The translations under genes and the position numbers were made by a program. The notes under the pieces were generated by a model, which was given only the letters and a program-made list of their open reading frames with translations, did no database searches and was not told the DNA's origin. Below are positions 17,119-25,463 of a DNA stretch of 64,000 nt, in pieces; positions within the stretch are counted from its first letter, which is position 1; each line of letters opens with the position of its first letter. This DNA is from DASRDB01 sp035652815 (GTDB lineage Bacteria > Chloroflexota > Ktedonobacteria > Ktedonobacterales > Ktedonobacteraceae): NCBI GenBank assembly GCA_035652815.1, contig DASRDB010000023.1, positions 62,001 through 126,000 on the forward strand. Reading direction: 5' to 3'.

Positions 17119-19662
17119 TTATTCGGCCTCGGAGGGGGCCTCTTCTACAGAGGTTTCCCCGCCATTGTCTTCTTCGCTGTTCACCTCAGGCTCGCCGTTC
17201 GCCTCTTCCTCATCCCCATTGCCGTTGCGGGCGTCCATCTTCTTGCCGTTGGTAGTGGCAACGGCGACGACCTTATCGCCCTCGCCGAGATTCATGACGC
17301 TTACGCCCTGCGTATCGCGTCCGGCGCGGCGAATGGAGTTGACATCGGTGCGAATAACGACGCCGCCTGCCGAGATAATCATCAGGTCGCTGTCGTTTTC
17401 GGTGATGACACGGGCCGCCGCGACCAGTCCCGTTTTGTCGGTAACTTTGGCCGTTATTACACCGCCGCCGCCGCGACCGTGACGCGGGTATTCCTCGATA
17501 GGGGTGCGCTTGCCAAAGCCGTTTTCCATGACAACCAGCAACTCGCTTCCCTGTGGGGCAAGGTTGAGCGAAACCACGCTGTCGCCAGGGGCCAGGCGAA
17601 TACCGCGCACGCCGCCGCTCATGCGTGAAGCGGTGCGCAGTTCTTCAACGCTGAAGCGGATGGCTTTTCCTTGAGCGGTAATCAACAGCACATCGTCCTC
17701 GGCGCGGGCGAGTTTGGCTCCGATCAGTTCGTCATCCTCTTCCAGGTCCATCGCAATCAAACCGTTGCGGCGCACTACCTCAAATTCGTCCATCGCCGTC
17801 TTCTTGACCTCGCCCTTGCGCGTGGCGACGATCATATAATCGCGGCTGACGCCCTTCGGCACGTAGACGATGGCCGTGACGCGCTCCTTTTGATCGATGG
17901 AGATCAGGTTGATGATATGCTCGCCTTTGGCGGTACGACCGGTATCGGGCAGTTCGTAAACACGCAACTGGTAGACGCGGCCCCGGTTGGTGAAGAACAG
18001 CAGGCTGTCATGGCTGTGCGCCACCAGCAGGTGCCGTACTGTGTCATCCTCGCGCGTGCTCATACCGGTAATGCCACGCCCGCCACGCCGCTGTGCCCGG
18101 TAGGTGCTGGATGGCAGGCGTTTAATATAGCCCTTCTCGGTCAGCGTCACCACCACCTCTTCGTTGCGAATCAGATCCTCGTCCTTGAATTCGATGGCTT
18201 CGGACTCGTGAATATCGGTGCGCCGCTCGTCGCCATACTTTTCCTTGAGTTCCTTCAGGTCTTCTTTGATGAGCTTGCGAATCTCGTTGATGTCGGAGAG
18301 CAGCATCTGGTAGTAGGCGATGTTCTTCAGGACTTCGCGCAGTTCTTCCTCGACTTTGCTGCGTTCCAATGCCGCCAGTCGAGCGAGGCGCATATCCAGA
18401 ATAGCTTTGCCCTGTTCTTCCGAAAGCGAGAACTGCTGCATCAAATTGACCAGAGCGGCGTCCGAGGAAGCCGACTCGCGGATGGTATGAATAACCGCGT
18501 CCAGGTTGTCGAGCGCGATCTTCAAGCCCTCTAAGATGTGCTTGCGGGCCTCAGCCTTCGCCAGTTCATAGCGCGTGCGGCGTGTCAGCACGATCTCACG
18601 ATGGTTGATGTAGTGCTGCAAGAAAGCTTTCAGCGTCAGGATGCGCGGCTGCTGGTCTACCAGCGCCAGCATGTTGGCGTTGAAGGCGCTCTGCATGGCC
18701 GTGTATTTGTAGAGCTGGTTCAGCACGCTCTCGGGCGAGGCATCACGCTTCAGTTCGATCAAGATGCGCATACCCTGGCGGTCGGACTCGTCGCGGATTT
18801 CGGAGATGCCATCGATCTTCTTATCGCGAGAGAGTTCGGCAATTTTCTTGACCAGTTCTGCTTTATTTACCTGATAAGGTAGTTCGGTGACGATAATGCT
18901 GATGCGCCCTCGCTCGCTCTCTTCATATTTGGTACGGGCGCGTACCACCACGCGGCCACGTCCATTGGCGTAGGTGTTGCGAATGCCTTCACGCCCCTGG
19001 ATGATGCCCCCGGTTGGGAAGTCCGGGCCGCGCACGATACGAGCGAGATCTTCAGTAGTGGCATCGGGATGGTCGATCAGGTATTGAATACCATCACAGA
19101 CCTCGTTGAGGTTGTGCGGGGGAATATTGGTTGCCATGCCAACCGCGATACCCGTCGAGCCGTTGAGCAGCAGATTGGGCAGCCGCGCAGGTAGCACCGT
19201 CGGTTCCTCAGTCTGGTTATCGTAGTTGGGCTTGAAATCGACCGTATCTTTGTCGATATCGCGCAGCAATTCGTCGGCAATCGCCGCTAGCTTGGCTTCA
19301 GTATACCTCATTGCGGCTGCAGGGTCATCGTCCTGCGAACCGAAGTTGCCCTGTCCCAGCACCAGAGGATAGCGCATTGCCCAGGGCTGTGCCATGCGTA
19401 CCAGCGAGTCGTAGACTGCCGCGTCACCGTGTGGGTGATAACTTTTCAGCACCTCGCCAACTGTACCTGCGCATTTGCGGAAGGCTTTGTTTGATTGCAG
19501 GCCCATCTGATCCATCGCGTATAACACACGCCGATGGACTGGCTTGAGGCCATCACGCACATCCGGCAGCGCCCGGCTTACAATGACACTCATCGAGTAG
19601 TCAAGATATGCTCCCGTTAGCTCATTGACAATATCGACAGTCTTAATATTCCCAAGTTCCAT
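17119..19662 (-). CDS. gyrA: DNA gyrase subunit A
   Basis: The 847-residue protein is the DNA-cleaving subunit of gyrase, which with GyrB introduces negative supercoils. It has 'SRALPDVRDGLKPVHRRVLY', the catalytic Tyr in 'AAMRYTEAKL', the 'GNFGSQDDDPAAAMRY' region, the GyrA-box-type 'RRGGRGITGM' and six beta-pinwheel repeats at the C-terminus, ending in an unusually acidic tail. In the quinolone pocket the residue equivalent to E. coli Ser83 is Ala81 (codon 19420-19422), while the Asp87 equivalent is kept as Asp85. Because the GyrA-box is present it is called gyrA and not parC. No gyrB lies nearby. Confidence 0.97.
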   Translation of the reverse strand: MELGNIKTVDIVNELTGAYLDYSMSVIVSRALPDVRDGLKPVHRRVLYAMDQMGLQSNKAFRKCAGTVGEVLKSYHPHGDAAVYDSLVRMAQPWAMRYPLVLGQGNFGSQDDDPAAAMRYTEAKLAAIADELLRDIDKDTVDFKPNYDNQTEEPTVLPARLPNLLLNGSTGIAVGMATNIPPHNLNEVCDGIQYLIDHPDATTEDLARIVRGPDFPTGGIIQGREGIRNTYANGRGRVVVRARTKYEESERGRISIIVTELPYQVNKAELVKKIAELSRDKKIDGISEIRDESDRQGMRILIELKRDASPESVLNQLYKYTAMQSAFNANMLALVDQQPRILTLKAFLQHYINHREIVLTRRTRYELAKAEARKHILEGLKIALDNLDAVIHTIRESASSDAALVNLMQQFSLSEEQGKAILDMRLARLAALERSKVEEELREVLKNIAYYQMLLSDINEIRKLIKEDLKELKEKYGDERRTDIHESEAIEFKDEDLIRNEEVVVTLTEKGYIKRLPSSTYRAQRRGGRGITGMSTREDDTVRHLLVAHSHDSLLFFTNRGRVYQLRVYELPDTGRTAKGEHIINLISIDQKERVTAIVYVPKGVSRDYMIVATRKGEVKKTAMDEFEVVRRNGLIAMDLEEDDELIGAKLARAEDDVLLITAQGKAIRFSVEELRTASRMSGGVRGIRLAPGDSVVSLNLAPQGSELLVVMENGFGKRTPIEEYPRHGRGGGGVITAKVTDKTGLVAAARVITENDSDLMIISAGGVVIRTDVNSIRRAGRDTQGVSVMNLGEGDKVVAVATTNGKKMDARNGNGDEEEANGEPEVNSEEDNGGETSVEEAPSEAE

Positions 19663-19820
19663 ATACTATCCTCAAAAAGAAAAAATCATAAAAAGCCCGG
19701 AGTCGAGATCGAGTGGAGCGCTTAAGTGAGGAGAATTCCACATCATTCGAGCCTACCGCTTCTTATATTATAGCATATTTTAGCGTTCGATACATATGTT
19801 CTAGGAACAAAAGTTGGATT

Positions 19821-19849
19821 TTGCACGCTGAAAAGAAAAAGTATATACT
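19821..19849 (+). promoter_or_regulatory. Promoter upstream of the CvpA-like gene, with a 200-base leader
   Basis: TTGCAC (19821-19826), 17 bases, TATACT (19844-19849) on the plus strand. The gene starts at 20053, so the leader is about 195 bases long. It contains an 11-bp inverted repeat (TTTCCTTAGAG at 19962-19972, CTCTAAGGAAA at 20027-20037), whose right arm adjoins the GGGAGG ribosome site. The rest of the 390-base gap between gyrA and this gene shows no coding frame. Confidence 0.6.
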
Positions 19850-20052
19850 GGGCTAACATGGAACAACTAAACAAATTCGGCTGAAATACTCTAGGTTTTA
19901 TTTGCGACCTGTGGTATCATTAAGGCAATAGAGGTTGCAGAGAGCATAATGCGTAATCGTATTTCCTTAGAGGGCATGTATCGCCTGGCTCCCCATGTCG
20001 ATGGTATCCAGACGTTTTCTAGAGTTCTCTAAGGAAAGGGAGGCAGGACCAT

Positions 20053-20634
20053 ATGGCATTGTTATTGACAGCCCCACAATGCTTTTTCATCACTATTCTG
20101 GCGTTTGGGCTGCTTGGCTTTGTACGCGGCTGGAGGCGTGAAGTCATCTCGCTCGGCTTTGTGCTGGCAGGTGTGCTATTTCTTTACTTAAATGGCGGGT
20201 ATAACCTGGCGCAGTTCCTGTTTGTGCGCCTGCCCATTGCTATTCAGGACATGTTTGGCGGTCCAGGTTCCGCGAAAGCGCAGAGCGCTCCACCCAGCGC
20301 TTTTATGATTTTCGCCACCACACTGCTCACGTTTGTGGTAATTGTCGCAGCGGGATACCTTATCAGTAACAGAGCCGTCCCTGCCAAGCAGAGCGCAGCT
20401 ACGCCCGCAGATCGTTTTCTCGGTATTGTGCCGGGAGTTATCACCGGCTATGCCCTGATCAATTACATCACATCGACCTTTTCCAAAGCTCCCATTATCA
20501 CTGTGGGAATAAATACGCCGAATCAGAATCTCATCGGCAACTACATGCTGGTCATTTTCGTAGTGGTTGTCGTTGCCGTTGTAGCCGGTCTGATTGCGTC
20601 TAGCGTAAAAAAGGGCGGCGCGCCCAAGAAATAA
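20053..20634 (+). CDS. CvpA-like integral membrane protein
   Basis: The 193-residue protein has about four hydrophobic helices. The first loop carries 'GFVRGWRREVISL', resembling the CvpA/colicin-V-production motif (G-x-x-R-G-x-x-R-E), followed by helices at roughly 28-50, 84-105, 125-150 and 160-182. The tail is basic and cytosolic. CvpA-family proteins are of uncertain function and affect envelope and secretion traits. The ribosome site GGGAGG precedes the ATG. It is followed 44 bases later by the bPH-PASTA gene and both are probably co-transcribed. Confidence 0.7.
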   Translation: MALLLTAPQCFFITILAFGLLGFVRGWRREVISLGFVLAGVLFLYLNGGYNLAQFLFVRLPIAIQDMFGGPGSAKAQSAPPSAFMIFATTLLTFVVIVAAGYLISNRAVPAKQSAATPADRFLGIVPGVITGYALINYITSTFSKAPIITVGINTPNQNLIGNYMLVIFVVVVVAVVAGLIASSVKKGGAPKK

Positions 20635-20678
20635 ATAAAGAGAGCCGACACATAGCTAGCTGGTTGAGGTGATCATTG

Positions 20679-22244
20679 ATGAGCAAAGCTGCACCCCAGC
20701 AGAAACCAGATCCGTGGGTTCCCAGGCGTGTTCATGGCGGTTTCATCCATTTGCGCCGCCGGGGCAAGGGCAAAAAAAGACATTATGAGTTCAAAGGGCA
20801 GGAGCCGGATGAAGTTGTGAGAATGGTGGTGCGCAGGCATAAATTGTTCCTGCTCAGACCCGCTCTTCCGGCCGTAGCTTCGCTGATACTCCTGTTTGTG
20901 ACGTTCGGGTTACACACCCGATACCCGCAGATTGGGTTTGCCTGGGGGTTTTTGGAACTGGTCTTTGGCCTTGCCACCCTGGTTACTTCGGTGTACTTCC
21001 TCTATAAAGATTTCGTACTCTGGTGGTTGGAGACCATCATTATCACCAATAAGCGCATCATCACCTGGAAAGGTTTTTTGAGTCCAAAACGTCAGGAGAC
21101 CGGAATTGACAAGGTGATGCAGATTGCCATTGACCAGGAGAATGCCCTGCAAATCTTGTTGGGATATGGTACCGTCCATATCTATATCACTGGCGGGCAG
21201 GTGGTACTCAAGGATGTGCCCAACCCTAAAAAAGTGCGCGATGCTCTTCAGGACATTTCTGATAAATTTAAAGCCAACAAGAAGCCTGCTCCCAAACCGC
21301 CCCCTGTGCGAGACCCCGAGCTGGCCGAGGTTTTAGAGAAGCTGGCTAAGGGGGACGAAGTTCCTAAATTGCCTGATCCAGATGAGAAATACAGGCACTA
21401 TCATTCGCCGCATCGCTTACGCGGCCCTATGCGTACCTTTGGCGGCCCCTTGCGGATCAAATGTGAAGTGCGTTATTCCGGCGATGAGCAGACGGTGATG
21501 TATGTGCAGCGTTCCCGCTATCTGCTTGCATTACGCCTGGCCATTCCGGTGCTACTCCTGCTCGCGTCTGTGATTTTCACGCTCTACGTGCCAGCCATTT
21601 TGACATTCTCGGCTATCGGGTTTGTCATTTTGTTGTTCTGGATAGCGCTCACCATCGTTAACTATGTCGATGACGTGTTTATTTTCACGAGCAAACGTAT
21701 TATCGACATCGAGCGCAAACTCATTTTCTTCTACGAAGTGCGCAACGAGGTAGAGTACAAGAATATTCGAGACATCCGGGTGATCATTCCCAATGCTCTG
21801 GCTTTTTCCCTGGACGTTGGCACTGTCTACGTTGAGACGCCCGGCAGCAGCCCTGATATCAAACTATCCTTTGTCGATCATCCCTTCTATTACCAGGACA
21901 CCATCTACGCCTTAAAGGGCTTCAAAGAGAAGGTAGACAAGATCAAGGACAAGAACAGCCAGAAGGAGAATCTGCATTACTGGTTTGGTTCGGTGGTGTC
22001 TGTCCTGGAGAGGAAGATTCAGAACCGGGGCGTGCCCAATCTGCAAACGCTTGATTTATGGACCGCCACAGAACGCGCCAGCGAGTTCGGCATGAAGGTG
22101 ATTCCGGTCGGCGAGAAGGATGGAGGTTCGCACCTGGGGCCTGGCCGTATAGTCTCGCAAAACCCGCTCCCTGGTACGATGATGTACATAAACCCGGATA
22201 AGCCGGAAGAGAAGCCGGTTATCGAGGTGTATCTGAGCAAGTAG
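20679..22244 (+). CDS. Membrane protein with two bacterial PH (YdbT/DUF304-type) modules and a C-terminal PASTA domain
   Basis: The 521-residue protein starts at the ATG at 20679 after GAGGTGAT. It shows two copies of a hydrophobic helix pair followed by a bPH2 beta domain: helices at about 57-110 then 'NKRIITWKGFLSPK', and helices at about 280-325 then 'SKRIIDIERKLIFF'. The linker between them is Lys/Pro rich. From about residue 447 the chain becomes a PASTA domain ('VPNLQTLDLWTATERASEFG', then 'GRIVSQNPLPGTMM' and 'VIEVYLS'). PASTA domains bind muropeptides or beta-lactams in PknB-type kinases and PBPs. By the helix pairing the C-terminus would lie on the same side as the PH modules, normally cytosolic, which makes the fusion unusual. 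Confidence 0.85.
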   Translation: MSKAAPQQKPDPWVPRRVHGGFIHLRRRGKGKKRHYEFKGQEPDEVVRMVVRRHKLFLLRPALPAVASLILLFVTFGLHTRYPQIGFAWGFLELVFGLATLVTSVYFLYKDFVLWWLETIIITNKRIITWKGFLSPKRQETGIDKVMQIAIDQENALQILLGYGTVHIYITGGQVVLKDVPNPKKVRDALQDISDKFKANKKPAPKPPPVRDPELAEVLEKLAKGDEVPKLPDPDEKYRHYHSPHRLRGPMRTFGGPLRIKCEVRYSGDEQTVMYVQRSRYLLALRLAIPVLLLLASVIFTLYVPAILTFSAIGFVILLFWIALTIVNYVDDVFIFTSKRIIDIERKLIFFYEVRNEVEYKNIRDIRVIIPNALAFSLDVGTVYVETPGSSPDIKLSFVDHPFYYQDTIYALKGFKEKVDKIKDKNSQKENLHYWFGSVVSVLERKIQNRGVPNLQTLDLWTATERASEFGMKVIPVGEKDGGSHLGPGRIVSQNPLPGTMMYINPDKPEEKPVIEVYLSK

Positions 22245-22295
22245 AAGCCAGAACAGGTCAAAAAAAGACCGGAAGCTTCGTGCAAATGAGCCGGA

Positions 22296-22362
22296 AGCCA
22301 CCCGCAAGGGGCTGGCTCTACAATATCCATCCGCTTGTAGAGCCAGCCCCTTGCGGGTGGCT
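22296..22362. repeat. Family D palindromic repeat (28-bp perfect arms) between convergent genes
   Basis: AGCCACCCGCAAGGGGCTGG (start of the left arm, 22296-22323) is matched exactly by the arm 22335-22362, with an 11-base loop. It lies between the ends of the bPH-PASTA and rlmD-type genes and could act as a two-way terminator. The core resembles family C in design (GCAAGGG) but not in full sequence. Confidence 0.9.
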
Positions 22363-22411
22363 TTCGACCTCTCACTCACTCCAGCGAGGTTTCCGGTTTC
22401 TCGTTGCTTGT

Positions 22412-23767
22412 CTACCTTACATGGTTATTGCGTGTCAATAAAGCGATGCATTCGATATGGTAGGTCTGCGGGAACATATCGATAGGTTGCGCGTAGACCA
22501 GCCGATAGCGGTCTCCAGCGCAGAGGGAGGCGATGTCCCGCGCCAGCGTGCTTGGGTCGCATGAGACATAGACGATAGAGCGCGGGGCCAGGGAGAGCAG
22601 TGCCTGAATAGCCTTGGGATGGCATCCGGCGCGTGGTGGATCAACCAGCGCCAGGTCAATGCGTTCGCGGCGATAGTAAATTTGTCCGAGCAGCCGCTCC
22701 AACGTGCCTTCCAGGGCCGTGATATTGTTCTGGTTGTTGAGCGTGGCATTTGCGCGTGCATCCATTACCGCGCTGGGCTGCGATTCGATGGCGATCACGC
22801 GGGCAGCGCGGGCGGCCAGGAATGCCGAAAACAGGCCCACCCCGCTATAACCATCCAGCACAATATCTGAGCGGCTCGGCTCCAGCATGGCAACGGCGCG
22901 TTCCGCCAGCACCGGGGTTTGGATCATATTGACCTGGAAAAACGAGTCGGATGAGATGCGGAAGCGGCGGCCCATGACGATATCGGTCAGAAATTCCTGC
23001 CCTGCGACGACCCGTCCGAAACGCCCGCCGACGCGCTCGATAATCACACCAACGATACCTGGCGCGGTCGTCATCAATTCCTGCGCCAGTTCCTGGGGCG
23101 TCTCCATGACGGAACCAGGCCGGGCGTGAACGCTGAGCAGCGTTGGTACTGCTTTGACCTGAGTGCTGGTGCCGTTGGCGCTGACCGCGCCGATAGCGCC
23201 ACGGATGGTGAAGCCCTGGATCATCTCAGGTAAGGAGTCTCCAAAATAGTCGATCAGTTTGGCGCGAATACGCTGGTAGACCATATCCAGCGCCGGGTGC
23301 AGCAGTGCGCATGAAGTCAGATCCTGCACCTCGTGGCTCTCGGTCAGTTTGAAGCCGACTTCCCCCTCCGGGCCAACAGAGAATAGCGCAATGTTGCGAT
23401 AATGCCAGGGAGAGACGCCACCAGGCATGCCAATCGTGGGATGAACAAGCACATCAGGCTGTTTGCCGATACGTACCAGCAGTTGACGCACAATATGGGC
23501 TTTCCACGTGAGCTGAGCCGGATAGGCGATATGCTGCCATTGACAACCACAATCGGTAAGTTCCGGGTACTGTGGTTCGACTCGTTCAGGAGCGGGACGT
23601 AGTATTTCAAGCAGTTCAGCGCGGGCATGGCCGCGTCGTTCTTCAACGATCTCTACTCGCACACGTTCGCCAGGTATGCCGCCCGGTACAAACAATACAC
23701 GTCCTTCATAACGACCTACGGCATCTCCGCCGTAAGCAAGATCAGTTAATTCAACGTCTATGCTCAT
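22412..23767 (-). CDS. rlmD: TrmA/RlmC/RlmD-family 23S rRNA (uracil-5)-methyltransferase
   Basis: The 451-residue enzyme begins with a TRAM domain ('IDVELTDLAYGGDAVGRYEG', 'VLFVPGGIPGERVRVEI'). The SAM site is 'VLDGYSGVGLFSAFLA', and the catalytic Cys is in 'YVSCDPSTLARD', with the general base near 'LVDPPRAG'. These enzymes make 5-methyluridine in rRNA or tRNA. The canonical four-Cys iron-sulfur cluster seems incomplete: where 'CGGCQWQH' is usual, this protein has 'DCGCQWQH'. The frame opens at a GTG at 23785, but the ATG at 23767 has TTGAGGTG upstream. RlmD versus another family member is a best guess. Confidence 0.85.
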   Translation of the reverse strand: MSIDVELTDLAYGGDAVGRYEGRVLFVPGGIPGERVRVEIVEERRGHARAELLEILRPAPERVEPQYPELTDCGCQWQHIAYPAQLTWKAHIVRQLLVRIGKQPDVLVHPTIGMPGGVSPWHYRNIALFSVGPEGEVGFKLTESHEVQDLTSCALLHPALDMVYQRIRAKLIDYFGDSLPEMIQGFTIRGAIGAVSANGTSTQVKAVPTLLSVHARPGSVMETPQELAQELMTTAPGIVGVIIERVGGRFGRVVAGQEFLTDIVMGRRFRISSDSFFQVNMIQTPVLAERAVAMLEPSRSDIVLDGYSGVGLFSAFLAARAARVIAIESQPSAVMDARANATLNNQNNITALEGTLERLLGQIYYRRERIDLALVDPPRAGCHPKAIQALLSLAPRSIVYVSCDPSTLARDIASLCAGDRYRLVYAQPIDMFPQTYHIECIALLTRNNHVR

Positions 23768-23842
23768 GTTCACCTCAACGGCCACTTACTTGATAAGGGA
23801 ATCAACCGTGTCCGTCACATCTTTCCAACAAATTTTATAAAT

Positions 23843-23867
23843 GTAGGGGCGCGCTTCATCGCGTCCA
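23843..23867. repeat. Single-arm copy of repeat family B
   Basis: TGTAGGGGCGCGCTTCATCG and the following GCGTCC match one arm of the family B palindromes at 17.0 and 26.5 kb. No second arm is present, so it is a solo or decayed copy in the gap between rlmD and the beta-helix protein gene. Confidence 0.6.
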
Positions 23868-23916
23868 CCTGCTTCTTGTTACATTCGTCTCATCCGGCAC
23901 TATTGAACAGGCATAT

Positions 23917-24858
23917 TTACATGGTCAGTGGTTGTCTCGGTTGCATGAACAGACGCGTTCCGAAACGACTGAGGAACACGGCTCCAATACCGGCAAGTCC
24001 TGCACCCAGCCAGACAAGCCAGCCAATCATAGGTAGGGAACCGAGCAGTGCAATAGCAATCAGTCCAACTACCACTTGCAGGTAGCGAGTAGAATAATGC
24101 ACGCCAAGCGCCTTGAGAACATACTCACCAATATTCCAGCCTGCCGCAACTATTCCTAATGCCCATGCCGCCACTAAACCAAGAATAAGGATAAAAGCTA
24201 ATGGAATAGAGACAATCAACGCCAACAGGATCACAAAAACGAACGGGGCCAGTACCAATGTCAATAGTCCTACGATCAGGCTGCGACGCAATTTGTGAGA
24301 GAGCGTTGCGCGCACAAACATCACATGCTCAGGCAGCAACCAGGTGAATAATAACCCGAGAGGCACCAGGGTGAAGATAAACCAGAAAGGAAAACCTCCC
24401 CACGTTGGGCCATGCGCTGGATGATCATTCTCCACGCCGTATCTTTGCGCGCCCACATCCTTACTAATACTGGCTCCATAGAGCGTAATATTGCCCCGGA
24501 CAAGGGAGCCATGATACAGGTGCAGCGAACCACCGAACAAGGTAATATCCCCGAGAACACCTCCCTGAATATCGACATGACTGCCAAAGGCGATAATATT
24601 GCCCTGTACTGTTCCCTGTACTTCCACCTGCGAACCGAAAGCAACCAGTTCGCTGCATCTGACTTCATTCGTCCCAACGGTAATGGAGCCGCCGAAGGCA
24701 GGCAGCCGGTTCGTACTGGTACAGGTATCTCCGCTACTTTCCGGTTGTTCAGCGGCTGCGAAAGCCGTTGTCGAAAGCAGTCCACTCCCTACCATTTGTA
24801 TAAACGCCAGCACTGTTATGAGCAACAGGAGCCAGCAAAATCGACCTGCTTTAGGCAT
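23917..24858 (-). CDS. Exported polymer-forming (bactofilin-like beta-helix) protein with C-terminal membrane helices
   Basis: The 313-residue protein has a signal-like helix ('FCWLLLLITVLAFIQMVGSG', ending near 'TTAFAA'). About residues 45-135 are a short right-handed beta-helix of bactofilin type, with repeated strands such as 'VEVQGTVQGNIIAFGSHVDI' and 'GVLGDITLFGGSLHLYHGSL'. After this come about five membrane helices ('FWFIFTLVPLGLLFTWLLPE' to 'MIGWLVWLGAGLAGIGAVFL'). The ATG at 24858 has GGGAG seven bases upstream. It is the third gene of an operon with an ECF sigma factor and its anti-sigma factor, so it is probably an envelope component under their control. Confidence 0.78.
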   Translation of the reverse strand: MPKAGRFCWLLLLITVLAFIQMVGSGLLSTTAFAAAEQPESSGDTCTSTNRLPAFGGSITVGTNEVRCSELVAFGSQVEVQGTVQGNIIAFGSHVDIQGGVLGDITLFGGSLHLYHGSLVRGNITLYGASISKDVGAQRYGVENDHPAHGPTWGGFPFWFIFTLVPLGLLFTWLLPEHVMFVRATLSHKLRRSLIVGLLTLVLAPFVFVILLALIVSIPLAFILILGLVAAWALGIVAAGWNIGEYVLKALGVHYSTRYLQVVVGLIAIALLGSLPMIGWLVWLGAGLAGIGAVFLSRFGTRLFMQPRQPLTM

Positions 24859-24902
24859 ACTGGTACTCCCTATCATGGTCAGAAGACCATGACCTTCGCC
24901 TG

Positions 24903-25463
24903 TCACGCCTCTTGCGGAGGACGAACCAGGCGAAGCCACATTCCCATCATGACCACGAAAGCAAGTGCCACCCCCGATAAGAGCCAACTTTCAGAAGTGA
25001 CCAGCGCAAGTCCTGCTTGTATGTACTGGCCCAGGGAGAGCAGGATATCTACTCCTCCGCTGAGCAACGCGAGAATTGTGACTATCAGGTCAGGTTGCAA
25101 AATGATGAGCGCGAAAGTCGCCAGCGAAAGCATACTGACCAGCAGCAAAGCGGCAATTGCCACCTTTGGGCTGACCTTCACCAACCAGGCCAGTCTCTCT
25201 CGCTGTTGCGCGCGCAAATCTTCCAATTGTTGTGTGATACGGCGCTGGCGTTCGACGGCCTGAAGAATACGCTCGGTCGAGATATTCGGACGCGCAGGCG
25301 TTGTTGATGTCTTCATTAAGGCTTCCAATCGCTGTTGACGCCGCTCAAACGTGTGACAGGCAGAACAATGCTTCAGGTGATCTGTCAGCTTCGGGTCATC
25401 TAGCTGGAGATCATCGGTATCACGACGGGCGATTAATTGAAATCTAGCGTCGCGGCAGCGCAT
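24903..25463 (-). CDS. Zinc-finger anti-sigma factor (membrane-anchored)
   Basis: The 186-residue protein begins with a ZAS-type zinc-binding head: 'LTDHLKHCSACHTFE' supplies the His-x3-Cys-x2-Cys ligands that clamp ECF sigma factors. A coiled segment 'ERQRRITQQLEDLRAQQRER' leads to two or three membrane helices ('VAIAALLLVSMLSLATFALI', 'WLLSGVALAFVVMMGMWLRL'). Its start overlaps the end of the ECF sigma gene by 20 bases, so the two are translationally coupled as expected for a sigma/anti-sigma pair. Confidence 0.88.
   Translation of the reverse strand: MRCRDARFQLIARRDTDDLQLDDPKLTDHLKHCSACHTFERRQQRLEALMKTSTTPARPNISTERILQAVERQRRITQQLEDLRAQQRERLAWLVKVSPKVAIAALLLVSMLSLATFALIILQPDLIVTILALLSGGVDILLSLGQYIQAGLALVTSESWLLSGVALAFVVMMGMWLRLVRPPQEA

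Noticed and set aside
17671..18534. 287-codon plus-strand frame inside gyrA
   Set aside because: Antisense to unmistakable gyrA sequence, with no family resemblance.
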